Source of the DNA: Psychrosphaera ytuae
Lineage (GTDB): Bacteria; Pseudomonadota; Gammaproteobacteria; Enterobacterales; Alteromonadaceae
Assembly: GCF_017638545.1 (NCBI RefSeq)
Contig: NZ_CP072110.1
Location: 1,612,001-1,676,000, forward strand
Direction: 5' to 3'
DNA length: 64,000 nucleotides
Positions 50,280-60,550 of the stretch are shown one piece after another; the first letter of the stretch is position 1, and every line of letters begins with the position of its first letter. Made by a program: the position numbers and the translations under genes. The notes beneath the pieces are model-generated. The model did no database searches, was not told the DNA's origin, and was given only the letters and a program-made list of their open reading frames with translations.

Positions 50280-51971
50280 ATGCTGTCAGACAGTCTATAT
50301 GCATTGCGAAAACGCCTAGCGATACCACAAACAAGTATACAGCTGAGTATACTGGGTTTGATGGGCGGTATTGCCGCTGCTCTGTTGATTGTCCTGTTTA
50401 GACTTACCATTGAAGGTATTCAAAATACCTTTGCCGAAGGTGGTCCTTTTGACGACCTTCTGGTTTATATTCTGCCTAGTTTACCTATTTTTGCCGCACT
50501 TCTCATCGCTATTTTTGCTGACCTAACAGGATACAAGCATTATCGCCTCGGCATTCCCTTTGTTTTACACCGAATCAAGGCCCATTACGGCAACATTCCT
50601 TTGTGGAATACGGTTAACCAATTTGTCGGTGGAATCTTGGCACTATCTAGTGGTTTTTCGGTGGGTCGTGAAGGTCCATCAGTGCATATTGGCGCCAGTG
50701 GTGCGAGTTATTTTGGCCGTTGGTTGAAGCTCCCTCACAATTCAATTCGAACACTCACTGCCTGTGGTATCGCTGCAGGTATATCAGCGTCTTTTAACAC
50801 TCCACTTGCAGCTGTCGTTTTTGTTATGGAAGTGGTACTGCGCGAGTATAAGATCCATATTTTTATACCCGTTATGTTGGCCTCTTCGGCTGGCTCAATC
50901 ATCACTCAAGCAGTATTTGGACAGCATATTGAGTTTGAATATTTAAGCGTCTTTACCCTGCCTGTTACACACTATCCTTGGTTGATTATTCTCGGCGTCG
51001 TGTTGGGCATCAGTGCTTATGTGTTCAATACTAATATGATGCGAGTAATGAAGACATTTCGTTATGTTTCAATGTTTCCACGCCTGATGCTTGCTGGCTT
51101 TTTAACGGCATTGGTCGGTTACTTTGTGCCAGAAGCACTGGGTGACGGAACCAGTGCGATCAACCAAGCAATGACTGCTCCAACAAATTTAGAGCTATTG
51201 TTGATTTTACTTGCGTCTAAAATGTTTTTAACTTGGGTTGCGATAGGCTTGGGTGTTCCGGGCGGAATTATTGGCCCCGTATTTGGTTTAGGCGTACTCA
51301 TAGGTCTTATCGTCGCAAATGCCGTATTGTTACTCGACCCAAGTAGCTTGTACATGGGGACTTACGCCGTATTAGGCATGTCAGGTTTGATGGCCGCCTG
51401 TCTTCATGCGCCGCTTGCAGCTCTAGTTGCGGTGATGGAATTAACTGATAACCCAGCATCAATCACACCAGCTATTATTGTAATAGCAAGTGCTTACATC
51501 ACCAGTTCTCAGGGGTTAAAAAACCGCTCTATTTTCTTACAACAACTCGATTTCCAAGGCTTAATGTATCAAACACCACCGGCAACAACCGTGCTAGAAA
51601 AAATTGGTGTGTTGGCCGAAATGGATACCAAAATCAAAGTGATTAACTATGTCACCGAGCAAGACGTGCGCTTTCATTTACGTGACAAAAAAGAAGATGA
51701 ATTTTTGATCGTCGCAATGAAACACGATTTAGGTGTCGATTACTCGCTGACAGAATTTGATACCAGCTACAGTCGCAACAACGACAAAGTAAAATACATC
51801 CCACTACAAACTCTGGACACTCAATCAACCATGGCACACGTTTGGGAATTAATTAAAGACCAGCGAGATGGCGCGACGTTAATTACCAGTACCACTGGAA
51901 CCAAAGTCGTTGGTATCGTCACGTGGGAACACATTCGAACCATTTTAATGAACAGGAACGCACTAATATGA
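50280..51971 (+). CDS. CLC-type chloride channel/antiporter with C-terminal CBS-like region
   Basis: 563 residues with the CLC membrane core (~20-430) and a ~120-residue cytoplasmic C-terminus that looks like a degenerate CBS pair. The gating-Glu motif is intact (SVGREGPSVHIGAS), as is the third conserved segment (GLGVPGGIIGPVFGLG). The first filter motif GSGIP reads RLGIP, and the E. coli ClcA pair Glu202-Glu203 reads Glu-Val (FVMEVV), so the internal proton Glu is missing. GGAAG precedes the ATG. The stop overlaps hemJ (ATGA). Confidence 0.9.
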   Translation: MLSDSLYALRKRLAIPQTSIQLSILGLMGGIAAALLIVLFRLTIEGIQNTFAEGGPFDDLLVYILPSLPIFAALLIAIFADLTGYKHYRLGIPFVLHRIKAHYGNIPLWNTVNQFVGGILALSSGFSVGREGPSVHIGASGASYFGRWLKLPHNSIRTLTACGIAAGISASFNTPLAAVVFVMEVVLREYKIHIFIPVMLASSAGSIITQAVFGQHIEFEYLSVFTLPVTHYPWLIILGVVLGISAYVFNTNMMRVMKTFRYVSMFPRLMLAGFLTALVGYFVPEALGDGTSAINQAMTAPTNLELLLILLASKMFLTWVAIGLGVPGGIIGPVFGLGVLIGLIVANAVLLLDPSSLYMGTYAVLGMSGLMAACLHAPLAALVAVMELTDNPASITPAIIVIASAYITSSQGLKNRSIFLQQLDFQGLMYQTPPATTVLEKIGVLAEMDTKIKVINYVTEQDVRFHLRDKKEDEFLIVAMKHDLGVDYSLTEFDTSYSRNNDKVKYIPLQTLDTQSTMAHVWELIKDQRDGATLITSTTGTKVVGIVTWEHIRTILMNRNALI

Positions 51972-52420
51972 CGATTCTTTGGTTAAAAGCTTTTCATGTA
52001 TTTTTTATGGTTGCTTGGTTTGCGGGTATCTTTTATTTACCTCGATTGTTTGTCTATCACGCGGAAAATAATCAAGCGGGTGACACTGAGTCGTCAAATC
52101 AACACACCTCTGACACACTTAAAGTGATGGAGCGACGTTTATTGTACTTCGTCACCCCGTTTGCTCTTTTTACCTTGGTTTTTGGTATCGCCCTTATTCA
52201 CCAATACGGTAGTGCTTGGTTCAAGGCGTCACATTGGTTACACGCCAAGTTGCTGTTAGTAACTATTTTGTATTTGTACCACGGGTACTGCTTTAAATTA
52301 CTGGCTGATTTTAAACAGGACAAAAACACTCGTTCACCTCAATTCTATCGCGTGTTTAATGAAGTACCTGTATTGATATTATTGGCAATTATAATTCTTG
52401 CGGTGGTAAAGCCATTCTAG
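51968..52420 (+). CDS. hemJ: Protoporphyrinogen IX oxidase HemJ
   Basis: Membrane haem-synthesis enzyme converting protoporphyrinogen IX to protoporphyrin IX. The ATG at 51968 (MTILWLKAFHVFFMVAWFAG) gives 150 residues with four hydrophobic helices. The conserved His in KAFHVFFM and the YLPRLFVYH segment mark the HemJ/UPF0093 family. It overlaps the upstream CLC gene by 4 bp. hemL, another haem gene, lies 1.1 kb downstream on the same strand. Confidence 0.9.
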   Translation: MTILWLKAFHVFFMVAWFAGIFYLPRLFVYHAENNQAGDTESSNQHTSDTLKVMERRLLYFVTPFALFTLVFGIALIHQYGSAWFKASHWLHAKLLLVTILYLYHGYCFKLLADFKQDKNTRSPQFYRVFNEVPVLILLAIIILAVVKPF

Positions 52421-52512
52421 CTGAATATAAACTGTCACAGTCGGTAAGGGTCTGTTAAAATTAACGGCCAACACGATCTCATTTATTTCTTTTTTTGAAG
52501 GCGTTGGAGCTA

Positions 52513-53517
52513 ATGAAATTTACTGGGCAACACATCCTTTCCGTCAACCAATTCGAGCGTGACGATTTACAAAACATTTTTGATATTGCCGCCAAAATGG
52601 AACCGTATGCCAAGCGCCAAGTGCGAACCAAGGTGCTAGACGGAGCCATATTGGGCAACCTGTTTTTTGAGCCTTCTACTCGTACCCGCGTCAGTTTTGG
52701 TTGTGCCTTTAATTTGCTCGGTGGTGAAGTTCGTGAAACAACGGGGATGCAATCTTCGGCACTTGCCAAAGGCGAGTCATTGTATGACACAGCTCGAGTG
52801 ATAAGTAGCTACAGTGATGTGATTGCCATGCGTCATCCACAAGCGGGCTCTGTTGCAGAATTTGCAGAGGGCAGTCGTGTGCCAGTCATCAACGGCGGTG
52901 ACGGTGCCAATGAACACCCAACCCAAGCATTACTCGATCTATTTACGATTCAAAAAGAATTAAGTGCCTTCGGTCAAAACATCGATGGTATGCACATTGC
53001 CATGGTAGGTGATTTAAAAAATGGTCGTACTGTACATTCATTGTCAAAGTTACTTGCGATGTACAACAATGTCCACGTGAGCTTAGTGTCTCCAGATGCG
53101 TTGGCCATGCCGACATCTGTCATTGATACTCTAGAGAACGCTGGCCACAAAATCACCATCAGTGACAAGATGGAAAACCACATAGACGCGGATATCGTAT
53201 ACCAAACGCGTATCCAAGAGGAGCGTTTTGCTAGTCAAGACGAAGCCAACAAATATCGTGGTCAGTTCCGTTTGAACAGCGAAATTTATACCAAATACTG
53301 TAAGTCGAATACCGTCATCATGCATCCATTGCCGCGTGACTCACGCTCTGATGCGAATGAATTGGACAACGACTTAAACCAAAACCCAAACCTTGCCATT
53401 TTCCGTCAAGCCGACAACGGCGTGTTAATTCGAATGGCATTATTTGCACTGACATTAGGCGTCGCTGATAAAGTCGATCAGTACCAAGTCGATGTGCCTT
53501 GGGTTTCTTCAAAATAG
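52513..53517 (+). CDS. pyrB: Aspartate carbamoyltransferase catalytic subunit
   Basis: Condenses aspartate and carbamoyl phosphate in pyrimidine synthesis. The ATG at 52513 follows GGAG by 5 bases, giving 334 residues; an earlier in-frame start at 52495 has no such site. Motifs: carbamoyl-phosphate site FEPSTRTRVSFGCAF, KGESLYDTARV, MRHPQAGS, NEHPTQALLDLFTI, and the aspartate-domain loop MHPLPRDS. No pyrI follows, so this belongs to the ~335-residue class without adjacent regulatory chain. Confusion with ornithine carbamoyltransferase is unlikely given MRHP and GDLKNGRTVHS. Confidence 0.93.
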   Translation: MKFTGQHILSVNQFERDDLQNIFDIAAKMEPYAKRQVRTKVLDGAILGNLFFEPSTRTRVSFGCAFNLLGGEVRETTGMQSSALAKGESLYDTARVISSYSDVIAMRHPQAGSVAEFAEGSRVPVINGGDGANEHPTQALLDLFTIQKELSAFGQNIDGMHIAMVGDLKNGRTVHSLSKLLAMYNNVHVSLVSPDALAMPTSVIDTLENAGHKITISDKMENHIDADIVYQTRIQEERFASQDEANKYRGQFRLNSEIYTKYCKSNTVIMHPLPRDSRSDANELDNDLNQNPNLAIFRQADNGVLIRMALFALTLGVADKVDQYQVDVPWVSSK

Positions 53518-53555
53518 CTGTACGCAGCAATATATAAAAAGGTGATACACGTTTT

Positions 53556-54836
53556 ATGACTAAATCAGCGGATTTATTTGAACAAGCAAAACAACATATT
53601 CCAGGTGGTGTTAATTCGCCAGTTCGCGCATTTAATGGCGTTGGCGGCACTCCAGTATTCTTTGAAAAAGCCGACGGTGCCATTGCCTATGACGTCGATG
53701 GTAAAGCCTACATAGATTATGTTGGTTCTTGGGGTCCAATGATCCTTGGTCACAATAACCCTGCGGTTAAAGAAGCAGTCATCAAGGCTGCTGAAAATGG
53801 CTTAAGTTTTGGTGCACCAACAGCTATCGAAGTGACTATGGCGGAAAAAATCACTGAGTTTTTGCCAAGCATCGAGAAAGTCCGCATGGTTAACTCAGGT
53901 ACCGAAGCAACTATGAGCGCTATCCGCTTAGCTCGTGGTTATACTGGTAAAAACAAACTACTGAAGTTTGAAGGTTGTTACCACGGCCATGCTGACTCAT
54001 TGTTAGTAAAAGCAGGCTCAGGTTTGTTAACTATGGGTGTGCCAAGCTCACCGGGTATTCCTGCCGATGTTGCCGCGCACACAATTACCGCTGAGTTTAA
54101 TAATCTAGACTCTGTAAAAGCACTATTTGAGCAATACCCAGATGACGTTGCATGTATTATTGTCGAGCCGGTGGCTGGCAACATGAACTGCATCCCACCT
54201 GTACCGGGTTTCTTAGAAGGCTTACGTGCGCTTTGTGACGAGTACAATGCGGTTCTGATTTTTGATGAAGTAATGACAGGTTTCCGTGTTCACAAAGGCA
54301 GTGCTCAAGGTCTTTATAACGTAACGCCTGATTTAACTACGTTAGGAAAAGTCATCGGTGGTGGTATGCCAGTTGGGGCATTTGGTGGCAAAAAAGAAAT
54401 CATGGCCCACTTAGCGCCTGAAGGCCCTGTATATCAAGCTGGTACATTATCAGGTAATCCAGTTGCGATGGCCGCAGGTTTAGCCGCTCTAGAACAACTT
54501 GGCGCGGACGGCTTCCATGAACAACTTACTGCACAAACTACGTACTTGTTAGATGGCGTCAAAGCTCAAGCTGAAAAGCACGGTATTCCAGTTGCTACGG
54601 CTCAAGCGGGTGGCATGTTCGGTATCTTCTTTACGGATGCAGAGCAAGTGAATACCTTTGCCCAGGTGTGTGAATGTGATGGTGAGCGCTTTAAGAAGTT
54701 CTTCCACTTGTGTTTGGAGCGTGGCGTATACCTAGCTCCATCAGCATTTGAAGCGGGCTTTGTATCAATCAAACACGACCGTGCTATGTTGGACAAGACT
54801 ATCGAGGTAATCGGCGAAGCGTTTGCTGAACTGTAA
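53556..54836 (+). CDS. hemL: Glutamate-1-semialdehyde 2,1-aminomutase
   Basis: PLP enzyme producing 5-aminolevulinate in the C5 haem pathway. 426 residues. N-terminal FEQAKQHIPGGVNSPVRAF, VNSGTEATMSAIRLARG, the PLP Asp in LIFDEVMTGFRV, and the Schiff-base Lys in TTLGKVIGGGMPVGAFGG. It is a monocistronic-looking gene ending in a strong terminator. Confidence 0.98.
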   Translation: MTKSADLFEQAKQHIPGGVNSPVRAFNGVGGTPVFFEKADGAIAYDVDGKAYIDYVGSWGPMILGHNNPAVKEAVIKAAENGLSFGAPTAIEVTMAEKITEFLPSIEKVRMVNSGTEATMSAIRLARGYTGKNKLLKFEGCYHGHADSLLVKAGSGLLTMGVPSSPGIPADVAAHTITAEFNNLDSVKALFEQYPDDVACIIVEPVAGNMNCIPPVPGFLEGLRALCDEYNAVLIFDEVMTGFRVHKGSAQGLYNVTPDLTTLGKVIGGGMPVGAFGGKKEIMAHLAPEGPVYQAGTLSGNPVAMAAGLAALEQLGADGFHEQLTAQTTYLLDGVKAQAEKHGIPVATAQAGGMFGIFFTDAEQVNTFAQVCECDGERFKKFFHLCLERGVYLAPSAFEAGFVSIKHDRAMLDKTIEVIGEAFAEL

Positions 54837-54861
54837 TCTTGGTTATCCAATCGGAAAATAG

Positions 54862-54893
54862 AAAAGCCAGTTCGAATGAACTGGCTTTTTTTG
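54862..54893. terminator. Bidirectional terminator between hemL and mrcB
   Basis: 12-bp perfect stem AAAAGCCAGTTC / GAACTGGCTTTT with a GAAT tetraloop and T-runs on both strands. It lies 26 bp after hemL and 75 bp after mrcB on the opposite strand. Confidence 0.93.
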
Positions 54894-54967
54894 TATCTCG
54901 CGTTGCCTTAATCGATGACGCCAAAATCAAAGGTAGCATCACCAATCCAGGCTATAACCAATCAAAG

Positions 54968-57232
54968 TTATAGCCAGTCAAATAAGGAAGGACAGTCTTT
55001 TACTTGGGTAATTTTGTACTGGGTTATAGGCAGTGCTATATGCTCGCCACAATCGTCTGACAAAATCTGACCCGTTTGTTTTTCGACATAACGGATCTCA
55101 ACGTTATTAGGCTTGGGCTTTGAAATAGACTCAGGTAAACGCGCCTTTTGTAACTGACTAAACGCAAACAAAGCACCTTGACTACCAGTTAAATTAATCG
55201 GGGTATTGTCATCTCTTCCCAACCAAACGCTGGTGACCTTATTTTGATCAAACCCAACAAACCAACTGTCGCGTAAGTCGTCCGTTGTGCCTGTTTTACC
55301 GCCAAAAACAATTCCCTTGTGTTCACTAGCGAGTCGCTTGGCAGTACCTACTTTTGTCACCTGAGTTAATGCGTGGGCTAATTCGTAGCTGGTCTCATAA
55401 TCGAATATGACCTGTCCACTTGTGTCACTGGTGTGTAACTTAATGCCATTGTTGTCTGTGATATGTGTAATCGCCTGAACGGGAAGCTTCTGACCGTAAT
55501 TAGCAATTGGCTGATAGACTTCTGCGACTTTTAATGGCGACATGGGGACCGCGCCCAATAACAACGAAGGATACTTTTGCAGTTGTTGCTCAACTCCTAA
55601 CTTACGCAATGTATTTATCACAGACGTTAGCCCAACATCCATTCCCAAATGAACCGTAGGTAGATTTAAGCTTTGACTCAAAGCTTCGAACAAAAGGACT
55701 TCACCACGTTGTTTTTTATCGTAATTTTCTGGCTGCCACTGCTGGCCTTTGTTACTTTTCATTGAGATAGCGGTATCTTTTAACACGCTACCCAAGTGAT
55801 AATCAGGGCTATCAAGAGCCGTTAAATACACGGCTGGTTTGACTAACGAGCCAATATTTCGCTGAGTATCAAGAGCTCGGTTAAAACCACCAGTGCTGGC
55901 GTTAACATCGCCTATCATCGCCAATATAGTGCCATTTTCTAGACTTACGCTGACGACAGCACCGTTGAGTTGTTTTTGTTTATAGGCTTTTTCGAGCTGT
56001 TTTACACTTTGTTTAAACCTTTGCTCATAGCGGCTTTGTAGTAAAGGGTCCAGTCCAGTAAATACCATCAAACCACTGTTAGTAGGGGCAATCACATCAA
56101 TTTTGGCCAACTCGCGCTCTACTTGCTGTAGATAGGATGGAAACCTAGCTCGATATTTAGTTTTGTTGACTTTAAGCCCTAATGGCTGATCGACCGCCAC
56201 TTGGTATTGTCTCGCACTGATGACGTTCTCTGAGACCATCAACTGCAACACTAAGTCTCGACGTTCAATAGCCCGCTCTGGATGACGTATTGGATTGTAA
56301 TAAGACGGCCCCTTTACAATGGCCACCAGCAAAGCAAATTGCTCTGGCTCAAGTTCTGCCAATCGAGTATTAAAGTAAAACTTACTGGCTAGAGCAAAAC
56401 CATGTACCCCGCGAGAGCCATTTTGACCGAGGTAAATCTCATTAAAATACGCCTCTAAAATCGAGTCTTTACTGTATCTATAGTCCAAAATAAGGGCAAT
56501 GAAGGCCTCTTTAATTTTACGGGTGTAGGCTTTTCGGTTGTCGTTTAAAAGTAAGTTTTTTGCAAGCTGCTGAGTGATGGTACTGCCACCTTGGACCTTT
56601 CGTCCCGCGGCAATATTGGCTATCAATGCCCGTGCTATTGCCAGCGGCGCAACACCGTGATGATGGTAAAAGTTTTTGTCCTCAACCACTAACAAGGCAT
56701 CAACCATCCACTCTGGAATAGTTGATAAATCTAAAATTTCTCGGTCTTCTTTACTCTCGGTTGCCTGACGAGAGATAAGCAAAGGATCGAGATACGCCAT
56801 TTGTGTCCCCTGCCATTGACCATCGACAAAACGATCGACTGCGGCCACTCGATTGTCCTTAAATCCAATCCGCAGTCGCTCAGGCACTAGTAAGCCATCA
56901 AAGGATACAAAGCTTCGTCGGTATAATTCTACATAGGACTGATTTACAACATATTGACCTGGACTATTGATAGTTTTAACCGAGCGGTATTCCAGTAACT
57001 TTAACTCGTCAATTAATTCTTGTTTTGGCAAAAAGCGATAGGGATAAACCGCTAATGGCCGCGCAAAGACTTGAACTGGTGTATCCCACTTTGGACCCGA
57101 CATCCGTTTTTGTACCCATGCATCGAGGTACAACAAATAAAACGACAACAATACGCACAAGAAGATCAGGACTTTTAAAACCCGATAAGCGTTTTGTTTT
57201 AATATTTGGTTTGGATCGACTTGTTGACTCAT
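54968..57232 (-). CDS. mrcB: Penicillin-binding protein 1B
   Basis: Second class A PBP. 754 residues: N-terminal transmembrane helix (~16-36), UB2H domain (~55-150, VQVFARPLAVYPYRFLPKQEL), glycosyltransferase (~160-350, VVEDKNFYHHHGVAP, QGGSTITQQLAKNLLL) and transpeptidase with SxxK (GSLVKPA), SxN (QSLNLPT) and KTG (GGKTGTTDD). The UB2H domain identifies it as PBP1B, which is normally activated by LpoB. It follows hrpB, as in E. coli. Confidence 0.97.
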   Translation of the reverse strand: MSQQVDPNQILKQNAYRVLKVLIFLCVLLSFYLLYLDAWVQKRMSGPKWDTPVQVFARPLAVYPYRFLPKQELIDELKLLEYRSVKTINSPGQYVVNQSYVELYRRSFVSFDGLLVPERLRIGFKDNRVAAVDRFVDGQWQGTQMAYLDPLLISRQATESKEDREILDLSTIPEWMVDALLVVEDKNFYHHHGVAPLAIARALIANIAAGRKVQGGSTITQQLAKNLLLNDNRKAYTRKIKEAFIALILDYRYSKDSILEAYFNEIYLGQNGSRGVHGFALASKFYFNTRLAELEPEQFALLVAIVKGPSYYNPIRHPERAIERRDLVLQLMVSENVISARQYQVAVDQPLGLKVNKTKYRARFPSYLQQVERELAKIDVIAPTNSGLMVFTGLDPLLQSRYEQRFKQSVKQLEKAYKQKQLNGAVVSVSLENGTILAMIGDVNASTGGFNRALDTQRNIGSLVKPAVYLTALDSPDYHLGSVLKDTAISMKSNKGQQWQPENYDKKQRGEVLLFEALSQSLNLPTVHLGMDVGLTSVINTLRKLGVEQQLQKYPSLLLGAVPMSPLKVAEVYQPIANYGQKLPVQAITHITDNNGIKLHTSDTSGQVIFDYETSYELAHALTQVTKVGTAKRLASEHKGIVFGGKTGTTDDLRDSWFVGFDQNKVTSVWLGRDDNTPINLTGSQGALFAFSQLQKARLPESISKPKPNNVEIRYVEKQTGQILSDDCGEHIALPITQYKITQVKDCPSLFDWL

Positions 57233-57376
57233 ACCGACTTCAAATGGTTAAACAGGACTGCAAAATCCTACCAAACTTTTGCCTCTTTGTTCATGCTAAA
57301 ATGCAGATTACTTTGTAATCTAATTCATTGATTAAAATAACGTTACTAGCAGTCCGATGCTCAACATGATTATGAG

Positions 57377-59950
57377 TTATCGATTCGAGTTAAAAGTGCG
57401 CTTTAGTGAAGCGCCCGCTAGCTCATTAGCCGGGTCTTCCGGCCAGCGGTGCTTCGGATATTTTGCCCGCATATCTTTGGCTACTTCATGGTAAGAGCCG
57501 CTCCAAAATTGCGCCAGGTCACTGGTAATTTGAATCGGCCTTTTCGCTGGTGATAACAACTCAAACCGCAATGGTACTGTATTCCCTGCCAAACGCGGAG
57601 ACCCTTGTTCACCAAACACCTCCTGCAAGACAACAGACACCGTTGGACCTTGATGCTCGCAGTACAGAATGGGCACTTTTTTACCACCTGGGGTGATGTA
57701 ATGGGTCGGTGCTTCTTTATTTAATATTTTGCTTTGGCCGTAACTTATCAAAGAGGTCAATAACGGGAATACATCAAGCTGTTTAACTTCTGCAATACTA
57801 CTGATATTAGAAATATAAGGTAACAACCACTCGTCAGCCTGATCCAGTACTGAGGTTAAAGTCATGGACGGAAATGAAGATAAATGCTCACCTAACCACT
57901 CAACACGGGTCAACCAAGCGTCACAGGCTTTAGTCCAATTTAGTATTTCTTTGTGGTCTGTTTTTATTAAAGACTGTACACAATCCATTAAAAACTCACG
58001 CGGCACGCTATCGGTTTTGCGCTCTTCAATGATGAGTTGATGGTAACGACGAACCTCTCGCCCTATTACTTTTTTGCTGCCACTGCCTTTCGAGCCATCA
58101 CTCAGCTGATACTCAACTTGTTCCTCTAAACTCTCAGATAAACGTTCAAGAATAAGCGTTTTACTCACTTCCAAAGCACTGAAAATGCGGCCTTCTTGAC
58201 GCTCTGCATCACAATCGGTGACCACAAGATATTCAGCTTGGACTAGCGGGTCATTATCATCAAGGGCCACTCCTCGGCCATTTGCTAGTTTGTATCTGTG
58301 ACTGTTGATGTTACGCCGCTGAGCCAATCGTTCTGGAAAAGCCTGCAACAGCAGATAGCCAGCTGTATCGATTAGGTCAATATCGTTGAACTGTTTAAGT
58401 TCAAAGTCATCGGGTGATTTACGTGATAACGCATGGTAGTCAGCGATGACATTTCTTAAAGTGTTGGCTTTAATGCTATGCGATGAACCTTGTTTGAAAG
58501 CCCGTTTATTAGTAGCGAGCGCTTCTAGCAATATATTCAAACGCAAGGACAAATCTGCACTATCGCCTCTTACCAAAAAATCGCGCTCTGATAATAACGC
58601 CGCTAACGCATTGGCCAAAGTAACCTCTTTAGGTGTTGCCGCTGCTAGGCGCATTTTGGCTAATCGTGGATGAACGCCCAGCTGGCTTGCTTGTTTACCC
58701 AAGGACGTGATTTTACCGTCTGTTGTTATCAGCCCCAAGCGCTCTAAAACATCACGAGTTGAATCAAAATGAGCTTTAGGCGGTGGCGTTAACCATGGAA
58801 TATCTTCAAAGTTGCTATGACCAGCATTTGCTAGCTCAAGTATGGCATCGGACAAATCGGCGTTGAGTATTTCTTCTTCTTGAAAGTCTGCAAGACTATT
58901 GTGCTTGGTTTCGCTCCAAAGGCGAATGCAGTTGCCTTCTGAGACTCGGCCCGCTCGGCCTTTGCGTTGCTCTGCAGAGGCTTTCGAAATCGCAAGAGTA
59001 GTAAGTTTGGACATGCCACTAGCGGGATCAAATACCAACCTTTTTTCTAGACCCGAATCAATAACCCATTTAACGCCTTCAATGGTTAAACTGGTTTCGG
59101 CGATGTTGGTAGAAAAAATCACTTTTCGAGTTGCGTCAACACTGCGAGAGATAGCTTTTTCTTGTTGCTCTAATGGCAATGAACCATGCAATGCCAAAAA
59201 CTCAACTTGCTCAACTTGTGCACTCGAAAAGTTCTCCGTGAAGCGGTCTTTAGAATACTCCAAGCATCGATTGATATCAGCGATACCCGGCAGAAATACC
59301 AACACATCACCCGGTTGAGACAATGCCTGTTGTAAAGCCTTCCACACCTTTTCGGTCAAACGTTGCTGGCTATCACCTTGATAACTAACAGCGACGGGAA
59401 ACACTCGACCTGGGCATTTTATAATTGGTGCGTCATCGATGTATTTAGAGACTAACTCTGTATCTATCGTTGCTGACATAACAATGACTTTTAAATCATC
59501 TCTGAGTATCTGTTGCGCTTCCATTGTCAGCAACAAAGATAAGTCAGCATTTATGGTCCGTTCGTGAAATTCATCAAAGATCACTAACCCCACGCCTTCA
59601 AGCTCGGGATCAGATTGTAACTGTCGAAGTAATACCCCTTCGGTGACGATTTCGAGTCGAGTTTTTGATGATATTTTTTTGTCGTTTTTAACTCGATAAC
59701 CAACGGATTGCCCGACCGCCTCCCCGAGTTGTCTTGCAAGATAATGGGCAATTGCGCGGGCCGCCATACGACGGGGCTCGAGCATTATAATTTTTTGATC
59801 GCCAAACAATCCTGATTTGAGTAATTCCAACGGCACAACCGTCGACTTACCCGCGCCGGGATCGGCTTGTAAAACCAGGTTTGGATGCTGCTGAAGAGAT
59901 TCCTTCAGCGTCTCTAAAATTGAATAAATAGGTAAGTGAGTATCACTCAA
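57377..59950 (-). CDS. hrpB: ATP-dependent helicase HrpB (DEAH-box family)
   Basis: 857 residues of the DEAH/DExH RNA helicase family. Motif I ADPGAGKSTVVPLELL, motif II FDEFHERTINADL (DEFH), motif III MSATID, motif VI EQRKGRAGRVSEG, followed by HA2 and the HrpB-specific C-terminal domain (YHEVAKDMRAKYPKHRWPEDP). Cellular role is poorly defined. Located immediately upstream of mrcB. Confidence 0.96.
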   Translation of the reverse strand: MSDTHLPIYSILETLKESLQQHPNLVLQADPGAGKSTVVPLELLKSGLFGDQKIIMLEPRRMAARAIAHYLARQLGEAVGQSVGYRVKNDKKISSKTRLEIVTEGVLLRQLQSDPELEGVGLVIFDEFHERTINADLSLLLTMEAQQILRDDLKVIVMSATIDTELVSKYIDDAPIIKCPGRVFPVAVSYQGDSQQRLTEKVWKALQQALSQPGDVLVFLPGIADINRCLEYSKDRFTENFSSAQVEQVEFLALHGSLPLEQQEKAISRSVDATRKVIFSTNIAETSLTIEGVKWVIDSGLEKRLVFDPASGMSKLTTLAISKASAEQRKGRAGRVSEGNCIRLWSETKHNSLADFQEEEILNADLSDAILELANAGHSNFEDIPWLTPPPKAHFDSTRDVLERLGLITTDGKITSLGKQASQLGVHPRLAKMRLAAATPKEVTLANALAALLSERDFLVRGDSADLSLRLNILLEALATNKRAFKQGSSHSIKANTLRNVIADYHALSRKSPDDFELKQFNDIDLIDTAGYLLLQAFPERLAQRRNINSHRYKLANGRGVALDDNDPLVQAEYLVVTDCDAERQEGRIFSALEVSKTLILERLSESLEEQVEYQLSDGSKGSGSKKVIGREVRRYHQLIIEERKTDSVPREFLMDCVQSLIKTDHKEILNWTKACDAWLTRVEWLGEHLSSFPSMTLTSVLDQADEWLLPYISNISSIAEVKQLDVFPLLTSLISYGQSKILNKEAPTHYITPGGKKVPILYCEHQGPTVSVVLQEVFGEQGSPRLAGNTVPLRFELLSPAKRPIQITSDLAQFWSGSYHEVAKDMRAKYPKHRWPEDPANELAGASLKRTFNSNR

Positions 59951-59986
59951 TGGTATAACTCTTAATAATTAATCGACTCTTGTTAA

Positions 59987-60550
59987 TTAGTCGATTAGGT
60001 GACTATTTTCTAATTTGGCAAAAATACCATAAACCGAGATAACAGCCCAACAAACCTCTAAGGTAAACACGGGCCAATTTTGCTGAACCAATAGCAAAGG
60101 TAACAGCGCAGATGCCGCGTATGCGTTAAGAGCAAGATATGAAATTTGTGAGAGTTTTTTGGCGCAAAACAAAAAGTAAGACAGACAAAAGGCATAGCTA
60201 GAAGACCAAGCTAATACGGTATAAAACTGCTCTGAGGTAGCCCCATTTCCGTACGCTACACCAACGATGGCAAACGCAAAGAACGCCAAGCCAAGATAAA
60301 ATATGCGCTTCGAAAATGATAGCTTTGTCACATCAAACTTCATTAATAGTAGTAATGAGATTACCGCCCAAAAACCATTGATGACAACGGCTTGATACGA
60401 CGCAATGAATAAAGAGCTGATCACTAATGCGACCGCCGCAATCAGATTACCACTGTAGTACCAAGTTTCTTTCCAATCTTTGATTAACGAAATATAGGCG
60501 TGATTAATGAGATATAAAACAGAGCCAAACCAGCCCAATACAGCAATCAT
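59987..60550 (-). CDS. Membrane protein with two CBU_0592-like repeats
   Basis: 187 residues, about six transmembrane helices. Each half resembles the small CBU_0592 membrane domain: GWFGSVLYLINHAYISLI ... NGFWAVISLLLL in the first (~5-70) and AWSSSYAFCLSYFLFCAK ... EVCWAVISVYGIFAKL in the second (~110-180). The matching [NEV]-x-x-WAVIS motifs at the end of each half suggest an internal duplication. It starts directly after the stop of the binding-protein gene (TAAATG), so the two are coupled. Function unknown. Confidence 0.65.
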   Translation of the reverse strand: MIAVLGWFGSVLYLINHAYISLIKDWKETWYYSGNLIAAVALVISSLFIASYQAVVINGFWAVISLLLLMKFDVTKLSFSKRIFYLGLAFFAFAIVGVAYGNGATSEQFYTVLAWSSSYAFCLSYFLFCAKKLSQISYLALNAYAASALLPLLLVQQNWPVFTLEVCWAVISVYGIFAKLENSHLID

